Shown here piece by piece: positions 1 to 7,562 of a stretch of DNA of 37,221 nucleotides. The notes under the pieces were generated by a model. That model saw nothing but the letters and a program-made list of their open reading frames with translations, was not told the DNA's origin and ran no database searches. This DNA is from a bacterium (GTDB lineage Bacteria > Auribacterota > UBA3054): the NCBI GenBank assembly GCA_017616555.1, contig JAFZXZ010000006.1:1-37221 (forward strand), in the 5' to 3' direction. The position numbers and the translations under genes are program-made. Position 1 is the stretch's first letter; the number at the start of each line of letters is the position of its first letter.

Positions 1-1547
1 AAGGGGACCGGATTCAGGGTGTGGCTGGTAAGCTGTTTGTATTGTCCGCCGGCGCCCATTTCCGGTTCGCCGGTCTTTTTGTTGCAGGAGATCATCTGCT
101 CGCAGTTGCCGTGGTCGGCTGTGAGGACAAGAGTTCCGCCTTTTGCCTTCACTGCGGCATAGATCATGGCTACGGCCTCGTCAACGGCCTTTACGGCCTC
201 GGTAGCGGCCGCCATGGAGCCCGTATGGCCGACCATGTCGCCGTTGGCCAGGTTGCAGCGCAGAAATTTGTATTTGCCGCTCTCAATGGCGGAAACAAGG
301 GCCTTGGCGATCTCGATGGCTTTCATCCTGGGCGCCTGGTCGAAGGGCACTTTGTCGGATTCTATCTCCTGCCAAGTCTCGAGCTCATCGTCGAACTTAG
401 AGGAGTTGTTGCCGTTCCAGAAATAGGTCACATGGCCGAATTTCTGAGTTTCGCTGATGGCGAACTGGGAGACCTTGTTGTAAGAGAGGTATTCCGAAAC
501 GGTGCGGTCGATCTGCGGAGGACTGACGAGATAAACGGGCGGCATATGCGTGTCGCCGTCGTATTCCATCATGCCGGCGTAGACGACCTTCGGGAATCTC
601 TTTCTATTGAAGCCTTTGAAATTCTCTTCCGTTAAAGCGCGGCTAATTTCCAGCGCGCGGTCGCCGCGGAAATTGAAGAAGACGACAGAGTCACCGTCGT
701 TGATGGTAGTAAGCGGTTTTTCAGGATCGCTGTGATCGCTGACGACGAAAGCCGGCAGATACTGGTCGTCCTGCTTGGAGTCGATCCTTAAGGAACGAAT
801 GGCTTCCATAGCGTTGGGGAATTTGGCGCCTTCGCCCAGAACGTGGGCGTTGTAGCCTCTCTCTACGATCGTCCAGTCGGCTTCGTAGCGGTCCATGGTC
901 GTGACCATGCGGCCGCCGCCGGAGGCGATGAAGTAGCGTCTTACTTTGCCGCTGGCTTCCGCCTGGCGTCTAAGAGACCAGAGGTAATCCTCCAGTTCGC
1001 CGAAATACCTGAGGGCGGAAAGGGGCGGGACGTCGCGGCCGTCCAGCAGCGCGTGAACATAGACCTCTTCCACGCCTTTCTCGTCGCACTCCCCTATCAT
1101 GGCGATAAGGTGCGCGATGTTGGAGTGCACGTTGCCGTCGGAAAGGAGCCCGATGAAATGGATGGGCGCTTTATTGTCGAGGGCGTTGCCAATGATCTTC
1201 TTCCAGCCTTCGCCCTGATAGATCTTCTTTTCAGCGATGGCTTTCGCGACAAGGCTCGCACCCTGGTCGAAGACACGGCCTGCGCCCATGGCGTTGTGGC
1301 CGACTTCGCTGTTGCCCTGGTCGGCGTCACTGGGCATGCCGACAGCGGTGCCGTGGGCCTGCAGCCTGGTACTTATCTTTTCGTTGTCTATTAAAGCGTG
1401 AAGCGTCTGGGGATTTGCGGCTTCATAAGCGTTGCCGGGATAGCCCTCTTTTGAGCCTTTGAATATCCCGACGCCGTCCATGATGACGAAGACCAAAGGT
1501 CCCGTCACACCGTCATAATTCGGCAGTTTTTTAAGAGTGAGGTCCAT
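1..1547 (-). CDS. gpmI: 2,3-bisphosphoglycerate-independent phosphoglycerate mutase, 3' end cut by window edge
   Basis: This enzyme interconverts 3- and 2-phosphoglycerate in glycolysis and gluconeogenesis, in the cytoplasm, using two metal ions and a phospho-serine. Reading leftwards from ATG at 1547, about 515 codons stay open to the window edge. Visible family motifs are VIMDGVG (metal ligand D24), GNSEVGH with the phospho-acceptor S80, LLSDGNVHSN near residue 137, HALLDGRDVPP, FNFRGDRA, TADHGNCE (D478, H479) and SHTLNPVP (H509). The sequence around GNSEVGHNAMGAGR resembles the plant-like subclass of the family. Only roughly the last 30-40 residues should be missing. The start is supported by AAGGAACA just upstream. 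It lies 51 bases after the stop of the GspK-like gene, so read-through is possible in addition to its own promoter. Confidence 0.95.
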   Translation of the reverse strand, partial: MDLTLKKLPNYDGVTGPLVFVIMDGVGIFKGSKEGYPGNAYEAANPQTLHALIDNEKISTRLQAHGTAVGMPSDADQGNSEVGHNAMGAGRVFDQGASLVAKAIAEKKIYQGEGWKKIIGNALDNKAPIHFIGLLSDGNVHSNIAHLIAMIGECDEKGVEEVYVHALLDGRDVPPLSALRYFGELEDYLWSLRRQAEASGKVRRYFIASGGGRMVTTMDRYEADWTIVERGYNAHVLGEGAKFPNAMEAIRSLRIDSKQDDQYLPAFVVSDHSDPEKPLTTINDGDSVVFFNFRGDRALEISRALTEENFKGFNRKRFPKVVYAGMMEYDGDTHMPPVYLVSPPQIDRTVSEYLSYNKVSQFAISETQKFGHVTYFWNGNNSSKFDDELETWQEIESDKVPFDQAPRMKAIEIAKALVSAIESGKYKFLRCNLANGDMVGHTGSMAAATEAVKAVDEAVAMIYAAVKAKGGTLVLTADHGNCEQMISCNKKTGEPEMGAGGQYKQLTSHTLNPVP

Positions 1548-1550
1548 ATC

Positions 1551-1587
1551 TGTTCCTTATTTGGTTATTAAGGAACATTATATCATA
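1551..1587 (-). promoter_or_regulatory. gpmI promoter (extended -10) overlapping an inverted repeat that covers the ribosome-binding site
   Basis: On the minus strand TATGATATAAT (1587 to 1577) is a perfect extended -10 element. No good -35 is seen 16-18 bases upstream. A perfect 9-bp inverted repeat, TGTTCCTTA / TAAGGAACA, occupies 1551-1559 and 1569-1577 with a 9-base loop. The arm nearest gpmI contains its Shine-Dalgarno sequence. A transcript starting about 7 bases after the -10 would lack the distal arm, whereas read-through RNA would contain both arms. The promoter call is sequence-based; the regulatory role is inference. Confidence 0.6.
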
Positions 1588-1598
1588 GTTTGATGGGA

Positions 1599-4500
1599 CT
1601 ATTCCTTGGAAATTACCCTGAATTGGGCCTTGCCGTTGTCTTCCGCACTTTGGGCCAGGTCGCTTCTGTCAACGATGACGTCCATAACGGAGCGCGCGAT
1701 GACTTTGTCGCCTTTCTCCTCGTTGAACTGGGGATCGTTCGTAACTTTTTCCACGGAATCAGCTATGACCTTTATGCGGTATTGGTCGCTTCTAACGGTA
1801 ATGAGATTGGAGATCTCACTGAAAATCTTCGGCGTCATGCCCTGGATGTCAAGAATGTCTGCGGCGTTCTTGTAAGGCTTGATCTTGTTGCCGGAGCGGT
1901 CGATCCCTTTCTCGATGGCCGCCGCGATAGCCGGCGTTATGCCCTTAAGAGCGGACAGCACGCGCGGAGTGGCGGTGTTGATGTTGATCTTGCCGCTGGA
2001 CTGGCCGGGCGCCAAGAATGCGTAGTCAAACCAAGCCTTGCCGGAAGTTTCCTGTCCCCTCAAGTTGTGAGGAACGATCTTAATACGGATGCCGCCCCTG
2101 GGAGAGATATGCGCGGCATGGATAAGGCCGCAGTAAACACGGTCGTTCTTGTCAGTCTGCAAGCGCTGCGTCTGGCTGCCCATCAGATACGGATTGTCAC
2201 TTGTGATGCGCATCTTGTCATCAGGCAGAGGCAGCCTGTCGTATTCGCCCTTTACGAAGTTATAAGCGTAAACTTCTATCGTGGCGTTGTGATTTTCTTC
2301 CAAGAATTCCGTAGTCTTGATGGAGTCGTTGAGGCCGAAAACGTAAAGGCCGTAGTCGCTCTTCAAAAGGCCCTTGTTCTCCCATTCCCAAATGCCTTCA
2401 TCGCCTTCCTTGTCGGTGTAGTACATGGCTGTTGAATAGCCCGGGCCGACGCTTATCATGTCGCCTTTCTTAAGCCTCAGCTGTTTCTCGTTGGGAGCCG
2501 TCAAGCCTTCCACCAGAACGCTGCTGCCGGTGTTGGACTTGATCGGGATCTTTTCGCCTTTGAACTGCCCTGAAAGGACGCGCATGGTCTGGCCTGTCCA
2601 GGCGTTTGGAGACCAGGCGGCTTCCTTCACGCTGATGTTGTCGCCGTTGGCATGAAGCACTTCGCCGAAAGCCGCTTTCCAGCCGCTCTGGTGGACGCCT
2701 TCCTCTTCGCCGTCAAGGCGGATGCCGGAAGTCGTGAAGTATTTGCTCAGTGCTTTCAAAGTCTTTACGCCGCCTCTTCCTTTCGTACCGACGGTGGACC
2801 AGGAGTCGGCCGTCCTGACGTTCAAGACTTCGCCGACGTTGGCCAAATGGTTGTTCTTGATATGCGTTAAGCTGTGCTTCCTGAAGGCGCGGCTCTTAGC
2901 CTTGTCGGTCGTGCCGCCGAAAGTCGGATTGGCGACGGAATGCCAGATATAGTGAGCCGGGTCGGCTTTTTCAGTTGAGAAGCCGATCTCGTCTTTGGTA
3001 AGGCTGCCGTATTCTGTCGTACGGGCCGCGATCTGGCCGTATTCGTTCTTCAGCGTAAAGGAGACGAAGCCGCCCTGACGCGGAAGACCTCTGACTCGGA
3101 TCTGGTCGCCGGCTTCCAGACCGCTGTTCACGGCGTCGCCGACGCCGATGTCTATGACGTGGGACGTATTGTTGTAAACGTATTTGAACATACCGTTCGG
3201 CGCGTCGTAACCGCCTCTTGGGTGACGCGTGGAAACGAACTCGATGATCTCGCCTTTAAGTTGGTCGCGCTTCCAGTCTGCGCCGGTCACGGTAATGTAG
3301 CTGTGGCCGTAGTTGTAGCCGGAGACCTTGATAACGTCGTAAAGAATGCCCCAGTTGTCAGCCGGGAGCTCGAAGACCGGTATCTCGTTTTCCTTGTTGC
3401 GGCCATAGCTGCCAGTTCCTTTGCAGTATTCAATATCGAAGATCTGCTTGTTGGAAGTGAGGTAAAAATAACCGCCCGGAGCGATCATGGGGTTGGGATC
3501 GTCGAAGTAGCCGCCGTAAGCTTTGCTATAGTGCTCGGCCTTGTCGATCCGCGCCAGGTCGAAAGATTCCACACCGGTGTTGACGACCACCGACCAGTTC
3601 TTCAAAGAAATGGGAGCGGAGCTGATGTTTATGAGTTCCACGATGTCAGGACGGAAGAAGTACAAAGAGTCGCTGCTGTTGACGTTCTTGCCGGCCTGGT
3701 TTGCGCCGGACTTCTTGCATTTCCTGGAGGAAGTGAAGTAAAGCGGAAGGTACCCGTTGCTGTTTGGTTTCTGCGGCTTGCCGTCCTTGTACTTGTAACG
3801 CAGAAGGTAATTGCCGCGCCAGTCTTTGTCCTCAGGCTGGACAGAGTAAACGCTGGGCACGCCGTCCATATCCATTTCCCTCAGATCAGAGCGCCTGAAA
3901 CCGCACCAGCCGTTCTTGAAGGCCTGGTTGGCGCTGTAGATGAGATAATAGAATTTCTCCTGCTTGGGAGTGTTCGGCCTGGTGTAGAACGTGCCCGTCT
4001 GTTCCTTGCGATCGGTCCAGACCGCGGCGGAAGTGAACCATGGGGCCCAGATGCCTATCCTGCTGTTGGCAATGTTTGTCTTAATGCCGTCCAGAAAACT
4101 TTCCGCACCGCTCGGGACCCTTATGGTAACGCTCTTGCTGTTGCCGGCAGTGTTTCCAAGGATCTCAAAACCCTTGGTTGAGGCTGTATTTCCATGGACG
4201 TTGTGGACTATGCAGGTGGCGTTCTTCCATTGGTCCTTCAGCCAACCGCCGACTTCCGCTTTCAAGAAAAGCGCGATATCGCCGGAAGTGTACATCGGGT
4301 TTTCAATCTGGATCTCGGCCTTGTTTCCGCTCGTCCTGACGTTTTTCATGCGCCAGTAAGTACGCATCGCGCTTGGGGAAAATCCGCATTCCTCATAACT
4401 GGACTTGCCGGCGTAGATGCGGTTGGCGAACATCACGTGGTAGCTGTTCTCATCTTTCCTGCCGTAACCCTGGTGGTCGGTCTCCACGATCCAGCTCCCG

Positions 4501-5588
4501 TCGTGCGCCATGATCTCGTTGAAGCAGACGGCCTCGATACCGTACGTACTTTCAATCGTTGACAAAACGTGGTTCTCGTCGGTATAGTCCGCCATGTTCA
4601 CTACGAGTTCACGCAGCGCTGTCGAGGAGTTTTCGAAATTGTATTCCAGATTGGCGTTTCGCATCACCCTTCTCAGCTGCTTCATGTCGGAGTTGTTGAT
4701 GTTCAGCTGTCGGAAAACTTTTCCGGAATTCTCATCGTAGTAGCTTTCCTGGGAACGGGAAGTGATGGTCGCGTAGTGCTTGATAGCGTTCTCGAGCGAA
4801 AGACTGAGATTCTGCTTGTTGGGGGCAATAAGCGAAATGACCTCTCTCAAATTTAGGAAAGCCTTGTCGTCCCAGACCAGATGCTCAGGGTTGTATTCCT
4901 CGGGCTCGTCCACGCCCTCGTCCCTCTCGTCAACAAGCATATTGGCGTTGTTGTCGATCTCGTCGGAAGCGTACTGCGAAGCGTTCAGGTTGTCGTCAAC
5001 GTTGGCTTGACCGGGCTTCTGGTCGCGGCCATAACGGTACATGAGAATGTTCTTGCCCGCTTCCGGAGAGATTGGAAGGCCGGCCTTCCCGTTTTCGCCC
5101 GTCAGCATTACTTCAAAGGTGCCGAAGCCTTCGTTCTGTTCTTTTTTGGAAAGCGCTGTGGCGGTGTTGACGTTGATCTTGGCAAGCTCATCCTCGACCA
5201 TAACGGCATAGCGCCCGATTATCCTGTCGTTGGCGTCCCTTACGTAGATCCAGCGCGCCATGTGCGTCCTGTCGCCGTGAGTGCCGTCCATATCGACGGC
5301 GGAATCACCCTTTTTGGGCATGAAAGTTGTCGCCCAAGCTTCGGAATAATCGTCGTAAGCGGAAGAATTGTAATAATCTTCTCTCAAAAGGCCGTAGGCA
5401 TGCTGCAGTGCTGACTGGGCGAGCATGTCGGACTGAGTCTGCCCCACCGAGATGGCGCCTGACTGGCTCTCAAGGCCTATAAAAGTCGCGAAAGTAGCGG
5501 AAAGTATCGAAAGGACCGTCAGAACGGTCAGGACCATCAAAAGCGCCACGCCCTTAGGAGCGGATGTGTTTCCCAAAAACTTTTTCAT
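1599..5588 (-). CDS. Giant GspK-like minor pseudopilin with lamin-tail-like insert (paralogue 1)
   Basis: The 1329-residue protein has a type IV pilin-like start: basic residues, then G13 followed by VALLMVLTVLTVLSILSATF. Residue +5 is not Glu, as is usual for GspK. KINVNTATAL (138-147) and ININTATPRVLSALKGITP (1201-1219), the latter followed by a VRSDQYRIKV stretch (1265-1274), are the two NTA helix-hairpin-helix-type signatures of GspK. Canonical GspK is about 300-330 residues, so some 850 residues are inserted between the N- and C-terminal GspK parts. The insert includes a segment like a lamin-tail domain (CFNEIMA at 355-361; RPDIVELINISSAPISLKNW at 646-665). Residues 194-232 are rich in Asp and Asn (DDN, DEIDNNAN, DEGVDEPEE) and could bind calcium, as reported for GspK. 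It probably caps a pseudopilus or is exported. No other type II secretion gene is in view, so the exact role is inferred. Confidence 0.75.
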   Translation of the reverse strand: MKKFLGNTSAPKGVALLMVLTVLTVLSILSATFATFIGLESQSGAISVGQTQSDMLAQSALQHAYGLLREDYYNSSAYDDYSEAWATTFMPKKGDSAVDMDGTHGDRTHMARWIYVRDANDRIIGRYAVMVEDELAKINVNTATALSKKEQNEGFGTFEVMLTGENGKAGLPISPEAGKNILMYRYGRDQKPGQANVDDNLNASQYASDEIDNNANMLVDERDEGVDEPEEYNPEHLVWDDKAFLNLREVISLIAPNKQNLSLSLENAIKHYATITSRSQESYYDENSGKVFRQLNINNSDMKQLRRVMRNANLEYNFENSSTALRELVVNMADYTDENHVLSTIESTYGIEAVCFNEIMAHDGSWIVETDHQGYGRKDENSYHVMFANRIYAGKSSYEECGFSPSAMRTYWRMKNVRTSGNKAEIQIENPMYTSGDIALFLKAEVGGWLKDQWKNATCIVHNVHGNTASTKGFEILGNTAGNSKSVTIRVPSGAESFLDGIKTNIANSRIGIWAPWFTSAAVWTDRKEQTGTFYTRPNTPKQEKFYYLIYSANQAFKNGWCGFRRSDLREMDMDGVPSVYSVQPEDKDWRGNYLLRYKYKDGKPQKPNSNGYLPLYFTSSRKCKKSGANQAGKNVNSSDSLYFFRPDIVELINISSAPISLKNWSVVVNTGVESFDLARIDKAEHYSKAYGGYFDDPNPMIAPGGYFYLTSNKQIFDIEYCKGTGSYGRNKENEIPVFELPADNWGILYDVIKVSGYNYGHSYITVTGADWKRDQLKGEIIEFVSTRHPRGGYDAPNGMFKYVYNNTSHVIDIGVGDAVNSGLEAGDQIRVRGLPRQGGFVSFTLKNEYGQIAARTTEYGSLTKDEIGFSTEKADPAHYIWHSVANPTFGGTTDKAKSRAFRKHSLTHIKNNHLANVGEVLNVRTADSWSTVGTKGRGGVKTLKALSKYFTTSGIRLDGEEEGVHQSGWKAAFGEVLHANGDNISVKEAAWSPNAWTGQTMRVLSGQFKGEKIPIKSNTGSSVLVEGLTAPNEKQLRLKKGDMISVGPGYSTAMYYTDKEGDEGIWEWENKGLLKSDYGLYVFGLNDSIKTTEFLEENHNATIEVYAYNFVKGEYDRLPLPDDKMRITSDNPYLMGSQTQRLQTDKNDRVYCGLIHAAHISPRGGIRIKIVPHNLRGQETSGKAWFDYAFLAPGQSSGKININTATPRVLSALKGITPAIAAAIEKGIDRSGNKIKPYKNAADILDIQGMTPKIFSEISNLITVRSDQYRIKVIADSVEKVTNDPQFNEEKGDKVIARSVMDVIVDRSDLAQSAEDNGKAQFRVISKE

Positions 5589-5618
5589 ATAACCCAGAAA
5601 TAAATTATCAATTAGTAA

Positions 5619-5647
5619 ATTTTACAAAATCCGCCGTTTTTATTCAA
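5619..5647 (-). promoter_or_regulatory. Promoter of the first GspK-like gene
   Basis: The minus strand reads TTGAAT (5647-5642), a 17-base spacer, then TAAAAT (5624-5619), about 30 bases before the start codon at 5588. This is a good sigma-70 type match. It lies back to back with the ilvD promoter. Confidence 0.6.
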
Positions 5648-5684
5648 TGAACAGGAGCAGTCTCAAAAACGCCGAGTCTATTTA

Positions 5685-5693
5685 TGGTAAAAT
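5685..5693 (+). promoter_or_regulatory. ilvD promoter, extended -10
   Basis: TGG followed by TAAAAT (5688-5693) sits about 45 bases before the ilvD ATG. The -35 region is poor. The surrounding TTATGGTAAAAT closely matches TTATGGTATAAT upstream of the skp-lpx operon, which suggests an extended -10 promoter class in this organism. Confidence 0.5.
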
Positions 5694-5738
5694 TTCTACC
5701 AGTCAGTCTTAAATCACCACAATCAGGAAAACCAATTT

Positions 5739-7406
5739 ATGACAAGCGATTCTGTAAAAGTCGGTTTGGAACGCGCCCCGCACCGCGCGCTCCTCAACGC
5801 CTGCGGCGTCAGCCGCGAGGATCTCAAGAAGCCCTTCATCGCCGTTTGCAATTCTTACGTCGGCATAATCCCCGGCCACGCCCATCTCCAGGAAGTCGGC
5901 AAAATAGTTAAGGAAGCTATCAAAGAAGCCGGCGGCGTTCCTTTTGAATTCAACACCATCGGCGTCTGCGACGGCATCGCCATGGGGCATGAAGGCATGA
6001 AATACTCCCTGCCCTCCAGGGAGATCATCGCCGACTCCGTCGAGACGATGCTGAGAGCCCACTGCTTCGACGGCGTCGTCTGCATACCGAACTGCGACAA
6101 GATCGTCCCCGGCATGCTCATGGGCATTCTGAGAGTCAACATCCCGACCATCTTCGCTTCCGGAGGCCCCATGCTGGCCGGCCATTCCAAGGACGGCAAA
6201 AAGCCTTTGGACCTCATCAGCATCTTCGAGGCCGTGGGCGCCCGCAGCCAAAACATCATCAACGACGAGCAGCTTGAGGAAGTCGAGTGCGAATCCTGCC
6301 CCGGCGTCGGCTCCTGCTCCGGCATGTTCACCGCCAACTCCATGAACTGCCTGTGCGAGGCCCTTGGCATCGCTCTCCCAGGCAACGGCTCCATCCCGGC
6401 CGTCTATCCTGAAAGGAAAGAACTTTGGAAGAAAGCCGGACACCGCATTGTGGAAATGGTAAAGGAAAACCTCAGGCCAAAGGACATCATAACCGACGCC
6501 TCCCTGGAAAACGCCCTGACTCTCGACATGGCCATGGGCGGCTCCTCCAACACCATATTGCACTCCCTGGCCATCGCCAAGGAAGCGGGCCTGGGCTTCG
6601 ACCTCAAGCGCATCGACGAAGTCAGCAAACGCGTGCCGACCATCTGCAAAGTCAGCCCCTCCTGCTCGTACCATATGGAGGACGTGGAAGCCGCCGGCGG
6701 CGTAAGCTCCATCCTTTGCGAGATCAGCAAAATAGAAGGCTCCCTTAACCTCAACTGCCCGACCGTCACCGGCAAAACTCTGGGCGAAAACATAAAAGGC
6801 AAGGAAAGCAAAGACAAGGCCTGCATCAGGGAACTTTCCAACGCCTATGCCAAGAGAGGCGGACTGACCGTGCTTTGGGGCAACCTTGCCCCCGAAGGCG
6901 CCGTCGTCAAATCCGTGGGCGTCGATCCCAAAATGATGATGCACCGCGGACCGGCCGTCATCTTCGAAAGCCAGGAAGAAGCCTGCGAAGGCATCCTAGG
7001 AGGCAAAGTGAAGCCCGGCGACGTAGTCGTCATCCGCTACGAAGGTCCCAAGGGCGGTCCAGGAATGCAGGAAATGCTCGCCCCCACTTCTTACATCATG
7101 GGACAAGGCTTGGGCGACAAGGTAGCGCTTATTACCGACGGACGCTTCTCCGGCGGTACCAGAGGCGCCTGCATCGGGCACGTGAGCCCTGAAGCGGCCT
7201 CAGGCGGCCTCATAGGCCTTCTGGAGCCCGGCGACATGATAGCCATAGACATCAACGCCCAGAAGCTGGAAGCGGAGCTCTCCCCTGAAGAGATCGAAAA
7301 GCGCCGCGCCAACTGGCAGCCTCCCAAGCCGCGCCTGAATTTCGGGTGGATGGCGCGCTATCAGCAGCACGCGACGTCCGCGAGCCAAGGCGCAGTGCTG
7401 AAATAA
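5739..7406 (+). CDS. ilvD: Dihydroxy-acid dehydratase
   Basis: IlvD dehydrates 2,3-dihydroxy-isovalerate and 2,3-dihydroxy-3-methylvalerate to the 2-oxo acids of valine and isoleucine synthesis, in the cytoplasm, with an Fe-S cluster. At 555 residues it has the usual length of the short bacterial class. Motifs seen are [17 protein letters not shown] (C77), [11 protein letters not shown] (C119, K121), [20 protein letters not shown] (C187, C193), SGGPMLAG, and [10 protein letters not shown] with the conserved catalytic Ser. The C terminus ends in the typical GAVLK. The cysteine pattern fits cluster binding, but cluster type cannot be decided here. The gene stands alone, divergent from the GspK-like gene and convergent with the PEP-CTERM gene; no other ilv or leu gene is nearby. 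Confidence 0.96.
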   Translation: MTSDSVKVGLERAPHRALLNACGVSREDLKKPFIAVCNSYVGIIPGHAHLQEVGKIVKEAIKEAGGVPFEFNTIGVCDGIAMGHEGMKYSLPSREIIADSVETMLRAHCFDGVVCIPNCDKIVPGMLMGILRVNIPTIFASGGPMLAGHSKDGKKPLDLISIFEAVGARSQNIINDEQLEEVECESCPGVGSCSGMFTANSMNCLCEALGIALPGNGSIPAVYPERKELWKKAGHRIVEMVKENLRPKDIITDASLENALTLDMAMGGSSNTILHSLAIAKEAGLGFDLKRIDEVSKRVPTICKVSPSCSYHMEDVEAAGGVSSILCEISKIEGSLNLNCPTVTGKTLGENIKGKESKDKACIRELSNAYAKRGGLTVLWGNLAPEGAVVKSVGVDPKMMMHRGPAVIFESQEEACEGILGGKVKPGDVVVIRYEGPKGGPGMQEMLAPTSYIMGQGLGDKVALITDGRFSGGTRGACIGHVSPEAASGGLIGLLEPGDMIAIDINAQKLEAELSPEEIEKRRANWQPPKPRLNFGWMARYQQHATSASQGAVLK

Positions 7407-7421
7407 TCTTCTGCTCGATTG

Positions 7422-7550
7422 TTTTTTTCGCTTCGCAAAAGGCATGTGCCCTCGGCGAAAAAAAGAACACATCCCCAAGTGAACTCACGGAGGACGCAAA
7501 TCAAGGCCATGCGCGCGTAGTCCGTGAACGGGGGATGTGTTCTTTTTTCG
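7422..7550. terminator. Large bidirectional hairpin terminator with competing stems
   Basis: A perfect 18-bp stem pairs 7459-7476 (AAAAAAGAACACATCCCC) with 7531-7548. Inside it a second 7-bp stem pairs TCACGGA (7485-7491) with TCCGTGA (7521-7527). The A-run on the left and T-run on the right make it a plausible intrinsic terminator on both strands, between convergent ilvD and the PEP-CTERM gene. A further 10-bp match, TTTTTTTCGC (7422-7431) with GCGAAAAAAA (7455-7464), overlaps the left arm and would compete with it. Confidence 0.75.
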
Positions 7551-7562
7551 TCGAGGAAATTG

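Noticed and set aside
3159..4181. Plus-strand open frame opposite the first GspK-like gene, and a similar one at 11227-12459 opposite the second
   Set aside because: They recur at matching places in the two paralogues because the coding strands are similar. No ribosome-binding site or family motif supports them.
5709..6944. 411-codon minus-strand open frame opposite ilvD
   Set aside because: ilvD is unmistakable here. The antisense translation is Gly/Ala/His/Asp-rich, as expected of a mirror frame.
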